Source: Aquarana catesbeiana (lineage: Eukaryota > Chordata > Amphibia > Anura > Ranidae). Taken from it: DNA of 64,000 nucleotides. The position numbers and the translations under genes were made by a program. Numbering within the stretch: position 1 is the stretch's first letter; each line of letters opens with the position of its first letter. A model generated the notes under the pieces. The model had not been told where the DNA came from. It did no database searches and saw only the letters and a list, made by a program, of their open reading frames with translations. The stretch is from contig NC_133329.1 in NCBI RefSeq assembly GCF_042186555.1, positions 189,383,206 to 189,447,205 on the forward strand. Direction: 5' to 3'. Positions 10,926-21,690 of the stretch are shown one piece after another.

Positions 10926-11428
10926 TGCAGTGTTGGCAGCACAGGTGTGCGCATTAGTTCAGAGGCAAGCCTGGAGTAGTGGGTAGTGAGGGAGAACAGC
11001 AGTAATGGGGGGGGGGCACGGGTAGTGAGAAATGATCTCATCTCCCTGCCTCACCTCCAGCAGTGTATCAGTGTTCTGCCGCGCTGTGTCGGCGGAGGAG
11101 CAGTGATGCGGGCGGGCAGTGAGAGATGATCTCAGCTCTCTGCTCCCCCGCCTCACCTCCAGCATTATAGCAGCCCCGCTGTGAGCGTGGAAGAGCGGCG
11201 ATGCAGGCAGGCGGTGAGAGATGATCTCATCTCTCTGCTCGCTTGCCTCCGTATAGTGGCCCCACTGTGAGCAAGGAACAGCAGTGATGCGGGCGGGCGG
11301 TGAGAGATGATGTCATCTCTCTGCTCGCTCTGCCACTGCTGCTTGTCAGACAGTGCAGCCTTCGCGGCCCGGCTGCAAACAGGCCATGACTTGGCAGTGG
11401 GCCCCGGTTCGGGGGTTGATGACCCCTG

Positions 11429-11709
11429 CCTTATGGCATCTGACAGGAAGTTCGAGGACACCCGAACCCAAAGGGCTGGCAAACCTGCCTGGAAGATACC
11501 TCTGACAGAAGTTGACTAGTCTTGCATTCCTTCTTGAGAGCAAAGATAGGGCCTCCCAATTTTGCTGAATCTTTGCAGCATAGCTGAGGCTCTTGTGTTT
11601 GCAGCATAGCTGAGGCTCTGTTGCGTTTTTAGAAGGACTTCAGCCTGAGACCATTGCAACTCTGACTTTGGACACTTTGTCCTCCATTGGCATGAATACC
11701 TGACAAAGT
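11429..11709 (+). repeat. Right part of diverged direct repeat copy 1
   Basis: Continues copy 1 after the hAT insertion. It matches 12563-12808, with landmarks CATCTGACAGGAAGTTC, AAAGGGCTGGCAAACCTGCC and TTGGACACTTTGTCCTCC. It has an internal duplication of GCAGCATAGCTGAGGCTCT that copy 2 lacks. Confidence 0.75.
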
Positions 11710-12477
11710 ACCTGTCCCTAGGGGATAAATAAAATTATCTGACAGCCAATCCGGTTACCCTGATGAAGTCACCTGTTGTGACGTAATGAGTAGGGCGTGG
11801 CCGGAGAGAGTCATGGACCAGAAGTGACGTGAGAAGGCGCCTAAACGCAGCGGTTTTTATCCTATTGCACTTTTTAATGTATTTTGATGTAAGAATCCAC
11901 TTGTCTTCATATAAATTACTCCTTGTTTTAATATACTACACTATGGAGGGCATTTTATCTATTTGATTCCTTATGTAAACCGGAGCTCATAGCGATATAT
12001 TGGAAGCTTGAAGCCTGGCGTTTGGAGCTTGGATATCAGTATCACCTTATGTGTCTTAGAAGCTGGTAGCACATCATATAGAGGAGCCTGTGGCCATACA
12101 TTGTAGCCTGAATCCCGAAGGCTGGATATTCATATATCTTTGAGGCTGGTTATTCACTATATAAAGGTGAGAGTTGTGTGAAGGCATGGGATGAATATAA
12201 TTTATTGGAGGAAGTTTAATCAATAAGGACTGTTTTCATTTATTCACTGCTATTTGGACTTTATTTGGTGTGTTTTGCGCACCATCACATTATTTCACTA
12301 TTTGTGACAACATATTACTGAGCAAGATCACCTTTTTTCTTATTTGATATTACATGTATTGTGAACACTTTAGATTTTGCAGCCAGTTTTAGTTTGCTTG
12401 TCACTTTTCCTTTTCACATATTCAATATTCACTCATTTTGATCCAATAGGTAGCGCGAGAGACTCACACATTTCGTT
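11710..12477 (+). mobile_element. PLE-tail-like fragment between direct repeats
   Basis: Noncoding, T-rich towards the right. It has CTGATGA at 11760-11766, then a GTCAC/GTGAC stem and GTAA. This resembles a hammerhead core with GAAA mutated. The block sits exactly between copies 1 and 2 of the flanking direct repeat. Assignment to a Penelope-like element rests only on this motif and the general layout. Confidence 0.4.
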
Positions 12478-12808
12478 TCAATATCCTGATAAGCCTTTAA
12501 GATCCCTTGAATGGCTTGTTGGTTTGGAGACCATCCCTTGACATCCAACGTCTTTGTGCCTTACGACATCTGACAGGAAGTTCTAGGACACCCGAACCCA
12601 AAGGGCTGGCAAACCTGCCTGGGAGATACCTCTGACAGAAGTTGACTAGCCCTCCATTTCTTCTAGATAGGACTTCCCAATTTTTCTGAATCTTTGCAGC
12701 ATAGCTGAGGCTCTCTTTGTTGCGTTTTCGGAAGGACTTCAACCTGAAACCATTGCAACTCTGACTTTGGACACTTTGTCCTCCATTGGCATGAATACCC
12801 GACAAAGT
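12478..12808 (+). repeat. Diverged direct repeat copy 2
   Basis: Uninterrupted counterpart of 8966-9060 plus 11429-11709. It preserves the empty site of the hAT at 9061-11428. Divergence by eye is well above a few percent, so the duplication is old. Confidence 0.8.
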
Positions 12809-13721
12809 AATAGATTGCGATGATGCCCAGTAGCTGATAAAGCTGAAAGATTAGCTAGCTTAGCTACCTCCAAAAAGGTACTTGTCTCCTCTGTGGAGTC
12901 ACTGTTACTGGTGCAGGAAGCAAGTCCTCCCTTACTACAAAACTAGTCAATAAAGTTCTCAATCTTCCAGTGAGCCCCTGGGACCACATGGTATACTACA
13001 GACCACTTCTCTATCTTTTTGCCATCGTGGGATGCAACCAATGGGAAAGAGCTATAATTTATCAAGTGAGATACTTATACTGTCCCTCTCTGAGGGTAAC
13101 TCTAATGTATTCTTCGAAGCTTCAGAACTGCTTCCAGGCAGGTCATTGCTGTAATGAGAATAGTTGGTCTCTTGATGATGGCTCCTCCCAATTCGATCAG
13201 AGTCTGAACTAGAACTTTTTTCTAGGACCTGGAAGACATTGCACCAGCAGGCTGTTGCTCAAACAGGGATCACCAGAAGCTCTTGCTCCTGCAAGATGGC
13301 CACTACTGGACCTAATGTCCTGGGAAATTCCCTAAGTTTGTGAAAAGGCCAAAGTCTGCCAGATGAACTCATAGTGAAACTTTTAAACAGCCAAGCGAAG
13401 GTACTTGCAGAAGCATGGTTGTATTGAAGTGTGTATACACACATCTGCTAGGTCTAGAGACAACCTACAATCTTACCTGATGGCTTGAGTTATTCATTGC
13501 GACAATGCCATATGAAGTTTTGGATCCTAATCCTTCTGCTTCATGCCCAAGTCTGTTTTGACTAAGGACAATGCAGGCATAATCCTTGACATCTTCTTTG
13601 GCTGGATGGCTCACCGTTAAACAAGATGTTTACCACTTGTTTTCCGGCGTTAATTGCTCTAATGAGTCATGGAGGGAATGAAAAGAGTTGGAGGAGAGGA
13701 ACAGAAATTCCAATGGCTTCC
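12809..13721. other. No recognisable gene
   Basis: Mixed-composition sequence with no repeat partner in the window and no convincing coding frame. Confidence 0.4.
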
Positions 13722-14283
13722 TTAACCACTTGCCGACCGCCTAACACAGATATGCTGCGACAGAATGGCATGGGCAGGCAAAATCACGTATCTGATACGT
13801 GATTTGCCACCCGTGGGTGGGGGGGGCATCGCTATGGGAGCGATCCGTGCTGAGGGGGGGGCCACTCATTTGGGGCCACCCCCTCACGATCGCTCCCAAC
13901 GAATGACAATCTTCCTCTGCTGCTGTAATGTAAACAGCGGCAGAGGAAGTGATGTCATCTCTCCTTCCGACGCCGAGGAGAGAAGACATTAAGTAAGTCT
14001 GCACAACACTACACTAACAGTAGAACACTCTAGGCACACTTTTCACCCCCCAATAGTATCTGAACGGATCAATATCTGATCTGATCAGATCTATACTAGC
14101 GTCCCCAGCAGTTTAGGGTTCCCAAAAACGCAGTGTTAGCGGGATCAGCCCAGATACCTGCTAGCACCTGCATTTTGCCCCTCCGCCCAGCCCAGCCCAC
14201 CCAAGTGCAGTATCGATCACTGTCACTTACAAAACACTAAACACACATAACTGCAGTGTTCACAGAGTCAGGCCTGATCCCTG

Positions 14284-14520
14284 TGATTATTATTATTATT
14301 ATACAGGATTTATATAGCGCCGGCAGTTTACGCAGCGCTTTACAACATTAGGGCAGACAATACAAGTACAATACAATTCAACACAGGAGGAATCAGAGGG
14401 CCCTGCTCGTTAGAGCTTACAATCTAGGAGGGAGGGTCAAGTTATACAAAAGGGTAATAGCTGTGGGGGATGAGCTAATGGGGAAAATAGTGCAGTTGTT
14501 AGATAAGGGCAGGATAGGCT
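14284..14520. repeat. SINE/LINE-tail-like repeat with ATT microsatellite
   Basis: An ATT run is followed by ACAGGATTTATATAGCGCC, GCAGCGCTTTACAACATT and GAGCTTACAATCTAGGAGG. This word order is common in fish and frog interspersed repeats. I do not know the exact family. It lies in the 5' leader of the piggyBac element. Confidence 0.45.
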
Positions 14521-14538
14521 TCTCTGAAGAGAGTTAAA

Positions 14539-14652
14539 CAGTTTTTTTGGTAGCGTTTTGATACAGTCGCTAACAGGCAGGAGCTTTTTTAACAGTTAAC
14601 AGTTTTTTTGGTAGCGTTTTGATACAGTCGCTAACAGGCAGGAGCTTTTTTA
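14539..14652 (+). repeat. Tandem duplication in the piggyBac leader
   Basis: Two units of GGTAGCGTTTTGATACAGTC..CTAACAGGCAGGAGC follow each other with almost no change, about 60 bp apart. Confidence 0.85.
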
Positions 14653-14741
14653 CCTGTGAGTCTCACTAGTGTACCACTAAATTTAGAGCCCAAAATGGCA
14701 ATCGAAGGTACACTAGTGAAGAGGCCTACACGTTTCTGAGC

Positions 14742-16824
14742 ATGACAGATAGTGAAGAGGAAGTCACTCATCTGTCAGATTCAGGCTCAGAATACGATCC
14801 TATAGAGCAGTGTTTTTCAACTCCAGTCCTCAAGGCGCCCCAACAGGTCATGTTTTCAGGCTTACCATTATTTTGCTCAGGTGATTTGATCAGTTTCACT
14901 GCCTTAGTAATTACCACAGAGGTTTCATCTGAGGGAAATCCTGAAAACATGACCTGTTGGGGTGCCTTGAGGACTGGAGTTGAGAAACACTGCTATAGAG
15001 GACAGCGGCTCCATGACAGATAGCTCTGACGACGGAGTTGTGGTCCCTGCCAAGGTCAGGCGTACCAGACCCCGAACTTCTTCTTCTGTCATTGATGTGC
15101 AAGAACCGCAGGTCCCTCGTATGGAGCAGAGCAGTACTAGCGCCGCTATTCCTTCTGGTGAACTGGCAAGCACCAGCGGCCTCGTACACCCTGGTCGTAG
15201 TCAATACAGCACTGCAGTATCACGTGGTGACATGGCGAGTCCCATAAGTGCAGTTCAAGCTGGTGAGGTGGCAAGCACAAGTAGTGTCCCGCTGCCACCA
15301 AGAAGACGAACACAGGCCTGTCGTGCCCATAGTGCCCTTCCTGCTGCATTCGCCAATCCTAATTGGGAACCCACCACTTCTGCAGCACCCGTACTTCCCC
15401 CATTCACTGGCCAACCCAGCATTCAGGTGGAAACAATTGATTTTACGTCACTTGATTTGTATTCGCTGTTTTTCACCGTAGATCTCTATAGATCTATTGT
15501 GGACCAAAGCAATTTGTACGCTGGTCAACACATCGCCACTATTCCCCAGTCCTCCCTTGCCAGAGATTGGAGACCAATTACGGTTTCCGAATTTAAGCTC
15601 TTTCTGGGCCTTTCCCTCAACATGGGCATAACTAAAAAGAGTGAGTTGCGGTCATATTGGTCCACTGACCCAATTCACCATATGCCCTTGTTCTCTGCCT
15701 CCATGACCAGGGCATGATACGAGCTGTCTTGCGGTTCATGCACTTCAATGACAATGAACTTGTGGAGATACGATCGGCTCTACAAAATTTGGCCCCTCGT
15801 AAACCACTTCAACCAACGTTTTGCAGACTTGTTTACTCCCCATCAAGTTGTCTGCGTTGATGAGTCCCTGATTAAGTTTTCTGGCTGCTTGTCATTCAAA
15901 CAGTACCTTCCCAGCAAGCGTGCCAGATACGGGGTCAAGATGTATAAGCTCTGTGACAGGGCCACAGGCTATACATGTAGTTTTATGGTTTACAAGGGAA
16001 AAGATAGCCATGTAGAGCCGACAAACTGCCCTGACTACATAGGAAGCACTGGGAAGATTGTGTGGGACTTGGTGTCACCCTTATTCGAAAAGGGGTACCA
16101 CTTGTCCGTGGACAATTATTACACAAGCGTGCCACGATTTAGTCACTTGTTTAATCAGCAGATTGGAGCATGTGGCACCGTGCGACCTAATCGCCGGGGC
16201 TTTCCCCAGCGGCCTGTAGATTCCCGTCTTAGGCTGGGGGAGAGAGCCTACTTCAAGTGTAATAACTTGCTCGCTATGAAGTGGAGGGATAATAAGAATG
16301 TTTTCTTTCTTACCTCCCTTCATGCAGACACGATGGTAAAAATGACTACGGTGAATGGTGTTGTGGAGAAACCCCTCTGTGTCCACGAATATAACTAAAA
16401 TATGGGAGGGGTGGACCTCAATGACCAGTTGTTGGCGCCGTACCTAATTGCCCGTAAGGCCAGACGCTGGCACAAGAAAGTATCTGTTTATTTATTTCAA
16501 TTGGCTTTGCTAAACACTCATGTGCTATACAGAGCTTCAGGATGGACTGGATCCTTCCTTAAATTCCAGGAAGAGATCATCAGAGCCCTTCTGTTTCCAG
16601 ACGGTGCTCCACCTCACCTTCCCCAACCAAATGCCATAAGCCGGCTGCATGAGAGGCATTTTCTTTATGTCCTCCCGAGTACCCCTACCCAACGAACCCC
16701 CCAAAAAAGATGCGTCTGCAGCAAGCGTGGATATAGGCGTGACACCCGCTATTATTATCCCTCCTGTCCTGACAATCCTGGTCTTTGCATTGGTGAATGT
16801 TTGGTGAATGCTACCATACACTAG
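14742..16824 (+). pseudogene. piggyBac transposase (DDD), MITE-split with two nonsense codons
   Basis: A piggyBac transposase cuts at TTAA and reinserts without a scar. The acidic N-terminus (MTDSEEEVTHLSDSGSEYDP) is split by a 185-bp MITE at 14808-14992; the frame is the same on both sides. The insertion domain follows (DLYSLFFTVDLY, LARDWRPITVSEFKLFLGL). The three catalytic Asp are visible in CVDESLIKFSG, LSVDNYYTSVPRF and MGGVDLNDQLL. The C-terminal Cys-rich region is CVCSKRGYRRDTRYYYPSC to CIGEC, with one cysteine apparently changed to Tyr. Defects: in-frame TGA at 15715-15717, a frame disturbance with lost codons at about 15725-15765, and in-frame TAA at 16396-16398, one codon before NMGGVD. 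All three main parts share one frame, so the gene was intact recently on an evolutionary scale. Confidence 0.9.
14808..14992. mobile_element. Palindromic hAT MITE, 8-bp duplication
   Basis: 185 bp with ends CAGTGTTTTTCAACTCCAG and CTGGAGTTGAGAAACACTG and long internal inverted repeats (CAACAGGTCATGTTTTCAGG against its complement). The flanks are CTATAGAG at 14800-14807 and CTATAGAG at 14993-15000, a perfect 8-bp target duplication. It sits inside the acidic leader of the piggyBac transposase and so is younger than that element. Confidence 0.95.
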
Positions 16825-17312
16825 TTGAGTATTAGCATTGTGTACAGCACTGCACAGACTAGGCACACTTTCACAGGGTCTCCCAAGATGCCATCGCATT
16901 TTGAGAGACCTGAACCTGGAACTGGTTACAGTTACAAAAGTTACAGTTACAAAAAAGTGTAAAAAAAAAAAAAAAAAAAAAACACAAACAAAAAAATATA
17001 TAAAATAAAAATACCAAAAATAGTTGTCGTTTTATTGTTCTCTCTCTATTCTCTCTCTATTGTTCTGCTCTTTTTACTGTATTCTATTATGTAATGTTTT
17101 ATTGTTATTATGTTTTATCATGTTTGCTTTTTCAGGTGTGCAATTTTTTATACTTTACTGTATACTGTGTTTTATTGTTAACCATTTTTTTGTTTTGAGG
17201 TGCGGAACAGATTTATTTATCTTGACAGCAACAGCGTTTGCTCCCACGATACATAAAGCTGTGACTCCAGCGCTGTCGGAGATGATTTCACCACCACAGT
17301 TAAAAAAAATAG

Positions 17313-17402
17313 CATATATGCCGAAGCATGGAGGCAGCAGGGGCGGAGGAGTGATTTGCTCCTACCTTTTGCGGGTGGATGCCCCCATGCTTCGGCATAT
17401 AT
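17313..17402. repeat. Hairpin in the piggyBac 3' region
   Basis: ATATGCCGAAGCATGG on the left pairs with CATGCTTCGGCATAT on the right across about 60 bp. The position between the transposase gene and the probable right end suggests subterminal structure. Confidence 0.8.
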
Positions 17403-17756
17403 ATATTTTAGGCACAGGTTGCGTTAAAAAATGTTTTATTTTTTACTATTTTTTTTGTATTTGCTTTGCAGGTATGGTAAGTCTTACTGTTATACTGTAA
17501 TGTTACTTTGTTTTATTGTTAACCATCATTTGCTTAGCAGGAACGTCATTCAGTTGCAGCGCGGCATATATAAACGGTGCATGTATGCCCATCATTAGAA
17601 GTGGGTGGATGAAGGGAGGTATTCTAATGGTGGGCATACCCACCGATCAATCTCTTTTTTTCGTTCAGCCCACAGGCTGCATGAAAAAAAGTTTACAATA
17701 TATGCCCAACAAGGACCAGCAACGTACTGGTATGTTGCTGGACTTTAAGTGGTTAT

Positions 17757-18935
17757 ACCAGAATGATGCCTGCAGGTTTAGGTATCATCTTGGTATCATT
17801 CTTTTCAGCCAGCAGTCGACTTTCATGTAAAAGCAATCCTAGTGGCTAATTAGCCTCTGGACTGCTTTTACAAGCAGTGGGAGGGAATGCCCCCCACCGT
17901 CTTCCATGTTTTTCTCTGGCTCTCCTGTCCCAACAGGGAACCTGAGAATGCAGCCGATGATTTGGCCAGCTGACCATAGAGCTGATCAGAGACCAGAATG
18001 GCTCCAATCATTTCTATGGCCTAAGAAACCGGAAGCTACGAGCATTTTATGACTTAGATTTCGCCGGATGTAAACAGCGCCACTAGGAAATTGGGAAAGC
18101 ATTTTATCACACCGATCTTGGTGTGGTCAGATGCTTTGAGGGCAGAAGAGAGATCTAGGGTCTAATAGACCCCAATTTTTTCAAAAAAGAGTACCTGTCA
18201 CTACCTATTGCTATCATAGGGGATATTTACATTGCCTGAGATAACAATAAAAATGATTAAAAAAAATGAAAGGAACAGTTTAAAAATAAGATAAAAAAAA
18301 CAGAAAATAATAAAAAAAATTTAAAAAAGCACCCCTGTCCACCCCTGCTCTCGCGCAAAGGCACATGCAAGTGTCGGTCTGGCGTCAAATGTAAACAGCA
18401 ATTACACCATGCATGTGAGGTATCATCACGAAGGTCAGATCGAGGGCAGTAATTTTAGCAGTAGACCTCCTCTGTAAATCTAAAGTGGTAACCTGTAAAG
18501 GCTTTTAAAGGCTTTTAAAAATGTATTTAGTTTGTCGCCGCTGCACGTTTGTGCACAATTTTAAAGTATGTCATATTTGGTATCCATGTACTCGGCCGAA
18601 GATCATCTTTTTTATTTCATCAAACATTTGGGCAATATAGTGTGTTTTAGTGCATTAAATTAAAAAAAAAAAAAATTTCCCCAAAAAATGCGTTTGAAAA
18701 ATTGCTGTGCAAATACTGTGTAAAAAAAAAATGAAACACCCAGCATTTTAATCTGTAGGGCCTTTGCTTTAAAAAAATATATAATGTTTGGGGGTTCAAA
18801 GTAATTTTCTTGCAAAAAATAATAATTTTTTCATGTAAACAAAAAGTGTCAGAAAGGGCTTTGTCTTTAAGTGGGTGATGTGTGACATAAGCTTCTAAAT
18901 GTTGTGCATAAAATGCCAGGACAGTTCAAACCCCC
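17757..18935. other. Noncoding AT-rich block
   Basis: No gene seen. Long A runs and T-rich segments. It may be part of a longer piggyBac-family element, because sequence further right (20800-20990) matches the MITE at 21691-22657. Confidence 0.4.
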
Positions 18936-20725
18936 CCCCCAAATGGCCCCATTTTGGAAAGTAGACACCCCAAGCTATTTGCTGAGAGGCATGTCGAGTC
19001 CATGGAATATTTTATATTGTGACACAAGTTGCGGGAAAAAGACAATTTTTGTCACTAAATGATATATTGCTCAAACATGCCATGGGAATATGTGAAATTA
19101 CACACCAAAATACATTCTGTTGCTTCTCCTGAGTACGGGGATACCACATGTGTGAGACTCTTTGGGAGCCTAGCCGCCAACGGGACCGCGAAAACCAAGC
19201 ACCGCCTTCAGGCTTTCTAATGCCTAGTACACGCGGTTGGATTTTCCGACGGAAAATGTGTGATAGGACTTTGTTGTCGGAAATTCCGACCGTGTGTGGG
19301 CTCCATCACACATTTTCTATCAGAATTTCCGACACACAAAGTTTGAGAGCTTGCTATAAAATTTTCCGACAACAAAATCCGTTGTCAGAAATTCCGATCG
19401 TGTGTACAAAAATCCGACGCACAAAGTGCCACGCATGCTCAGAATAAATTAAGAGACTGCCTCGTTTATAGTCCCGACGTACGTGTTTTACGTCACTGTG
19501 TTCAGAAATATCAGATTTTCCGACAACTTTGTTTGACTGTGTGTATGCAAAACAAGTTTGAGCCAACATCCGTCGGAAAAAAATCCATGGATTTTGTTGT
19601 CGGAATGTCCGATCAATGTCCGACCGTGTGTACAGGGCATAAGGGTGTAAATTTTTGATTTCACTCTTCACTGCCTATCACAGTTTCGGTGGCCATGGAA
19701 TGCCCAGATGGCACAAACCCCCCCAAATGACCCCATTTTGGAAAGTAGACACCCCAAGATATTTGCTGAGAGGTACGGTGAGTATTTTGCAGACCTCACT
19801 TTTTGTCAGAAAGTTTTGAAAATTTAAAAAAGAAAAAAAAAATACATTTTTCTTGTCTTTCTTAATTTTAAAAAACAAATGAGAGCTGCAAAATACTCAC
19901 CATGCCTCTCAGCAAATAGCTTGGGGTGTCTACTTTCCAAAATGGGGTCATTTGGGGGTTTTGTGCTATCTTGGCATTTTATGGGCTTCGAAACTGTGAT
20001 AGGTAGTGAGGAGTGAAATCAAAAATTTACGCCCTTAGAAATCCTGAAGGCGGTGATTGGTTTTTGGGGCCCCGTATGCAGCTAGGCTCCCAAAAAGTCC
20101 CACACATGTGGTATCCCCGTACTCAGGAGAAGCAGCAGAATGTATTTTGGACTGTAATTCCACATATGCCCATGGCATGTTTGAGAAATATATCATTTAG
20201 TGACAACTTTGTGCAAAAAAAAAAGTTTGTCACTTTCCCGCAACTTGTGGCAAAATATAAAAATATTCCATGGACTCAACATGCCTCTTAGCAAATAGCT
20301 TGGGGTGTCTACTTTCCAAAATGGGGTCATTGGGGGGGGGGGTAGTGCCATCTTGGCATTTTATGGCCTTCAAAACTGTGATAGGTAGTGAGGAGTGAAA
20401 TCAAAAATTTACGCCCTTAGAAATCCTGAAGGCGGTGCTTGGTTTTCGGGGTCCTGTACGCGGCTAGGCTCCCAAAAAGTCCCACACATGTGGTATCCCC
20501 ATACTCAGAAGAAGCAGCTAAATGTATTTTGGGGCGAAATTCCACATATAACAATGGCATGTGTGAGCAATATATCATTTAGTAACAACTTTTTGTAAAT
20601 TTTTTTTTTGTTATCATTATTCAATCACTTGGGACAAAAAAATTAAATATTCAATGGGCTCAACATGCCTCTCAGCAATTTCCTTGGGGTGTCTACTTTC
20701 CAAAATGGGGTCATTTGGGGTGGTT
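18936..20725. repeat. About 380-bp repeat in inverted and tandem copies
   Basis: The block TTTTGGAAAGTAGACACCCC..GCTATTTGCTGAGAGGC occurs forward near 18951 and 19738. Its reverse complement, GGGGTGTCTACTTTCCAAAA, occurs near 19923, 20303 and 20686. CCACATGTGTGAGACT (19145) pairs with CCCACACATGTGG (20099, 20480). The block is a large palindrome centred near 19830 plus one extra tandem unit on the right. Noncoding, family unknown, perhaps piggyBac related. Confidence 0.8.
19221..19639. mobile_element. PIF/Harbinger-type MITE with TAA duplication
   Basis: 419 bp with ends TGCCTAGTACACGCGG and CGTGTGTACAGGGCA (imperfect inverted repeats) and TAA on both sides (19218-19220, 19640-19642). Several internal inverted words (TTTTCCGACGGAAAA, GTTGTCGGAA). 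The neighbouring paralogous unit keeps the empty site with one TTA at about 20036-20038. The TWA duplication fits PIF/Harbinger. Confidence 0.85.
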
Positions 20726-21029
20726 TTGTACTGCCCTGCGATTTTAGCACCTCAAGAAATAAGAGTCAGCCATAAACTAAAAGCTGTATAAATTCCAGAA
20801 AATGTACCCTAGTTTGTAGACGCTATAACTTTTGCGCAAACCAATAAATATACGCTTATTGACATTTTTATACCAAAGACATGTGGCCGAATACACTTTG
20901 GCCTAAATGTATGACTAAAATTGAGTTTATTGGATTTTTTTATAACAAAAAGTAGAAATTATCTTTTTTTCAAAATTTTTGGTCTTTTTCCGTTTATAGC
21001 GCAAATACTGCAGCCGCTGACTTTTAAAA
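20726..21029. repeat. piggyBac-MITE-like internal sequence
   Basis: Shares GTAGACGCTATAACTTTTGC, ACCAATAAATATACGCTTATT and GTTTATAGCGCAAA with 22266-22475 of the piggyBac MITE. It is therefore a member of the same noncoding family; borders are unclear. Confidence 0.6.
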
Positions 21030-21430
21030 AATGGACACTTACCTGTCCAGGGCGCCCAGGATGTCAGCACCCAAAGCCGATCTGTCCCTCGGCTCTCAGG
21101 TGCTGCCGCCGCCATCTTCGGTGAGGGAATCAGGAAGTGAAGCCTTGCGGCTTCACTTCCTGGTTCCCTACTGCGCATGCGCAACTCACGCTGCACGTTC
21201 CCACTGGTCCCTGCTGTCTCATGGGACCCGTGTGTCTCCCAGAAGACACAGGGGGAAGTGGCGTAGATACCCGTGGGTGGCGCGGGTATCTATGCCCTGA
21301 AGTGGGAACAGGATACCTGTATTAGACAGGTATCTTCTCCCTCTCGCCTGAAAGGTGCCAAATGTGAAACTGGAGGGGGGGAGGGTTCCGAAATGCGGAA
21401 GTTCCATTTTTGTGTGGAACTCCACTTTAA
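21030..21430 (-). repeat. Interspersed repeat ending TTAAAGTGGAGTTCCAC
   Basis: Read on the minus strand it starts TTAAAGTGGAGTTCCAC. The same start, with small changes, begins another copy at 63790. It contains GGAAGTGAAGCC / GGCTTCACTTCC hairpin arms and the word GCGCATGCGC. No coding capacity. Confidence 0.55.
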
Positions 21431-21686
21431 TGCACAGGACCCACGGATCCCAATGCTCAAATTTACATATAATTCTGCCAGGTGACATCTACTAGGCGAC
21501 TTGGGTGAAGAAACTTTGTTCCCCCCCCCGACCCCGAAAGGAGAATACTCGGCTTAAGGCAGACACATAAAAATTATTATGGATTCTTTATTCTCTTCTA
21601 TAGTTTTCCCAGGTTTAACCTGTCATTCAATCTTCATTACTTTGCCTTTTGGCTATCCTCTGGTCATTGGCGATTAACATAAGTGA
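21431..21686. other. No recognisable feature
   Basis: Short unassigned stretch with a run of C at 21522. No repeat partner seen. Confidence 0.4.
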
Positions 21687-21690
21687 TTAA

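Larger units (their letters stand above)
9061..11428. mobile_element. Non-autonomous hAT (CAGTGGTCCCCAACC end)
   Basis: The left end is CAGTGGTCCCCAACCTTTTT and the right end, reverse-complemented, starts CAGGGGTCATCAACCCCCG. Both are typical of vertebrate hAT elements of Charlie type. The flanking 8 bp are CCTTACAG (9053-9060) and CCTTATGG (11429-11436), an eroded target duplication. The uninterrupted paralogous site is at about 12560-12567 (CCTTACGA). The interior is noncoding: minisatellite arrays and GC-rich units with GCGGGCGGTGAGAGATGATC repeated near 11110, 11210 and 11300. A further 1.1-kb insert splits the minisatellite. Confidence 0.75.
13726..17752 (+). mobile_element. piggyBac element
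   Basis: The left end is TTAA (13722-13725) followed by CCACTTGCCGACCGCC. A probable right end is AAGTGG at 17747-17752 followed by TTAT, a one-base change from TTAA. Both subterminal regions can form hairpins (AATCACGTATCTGATACGTGATT on the left; CAGCAACGTACTGGTATGTTGCTG on the right). Inside are a tandem duplicated 5' leader, the transposase gene and a 3' region with two more strong hairpins near 17313-17402 and 17580-17645. The right border could also lie further right, since related noncoding sequence continues to about 20990. Confidence 0.65.
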
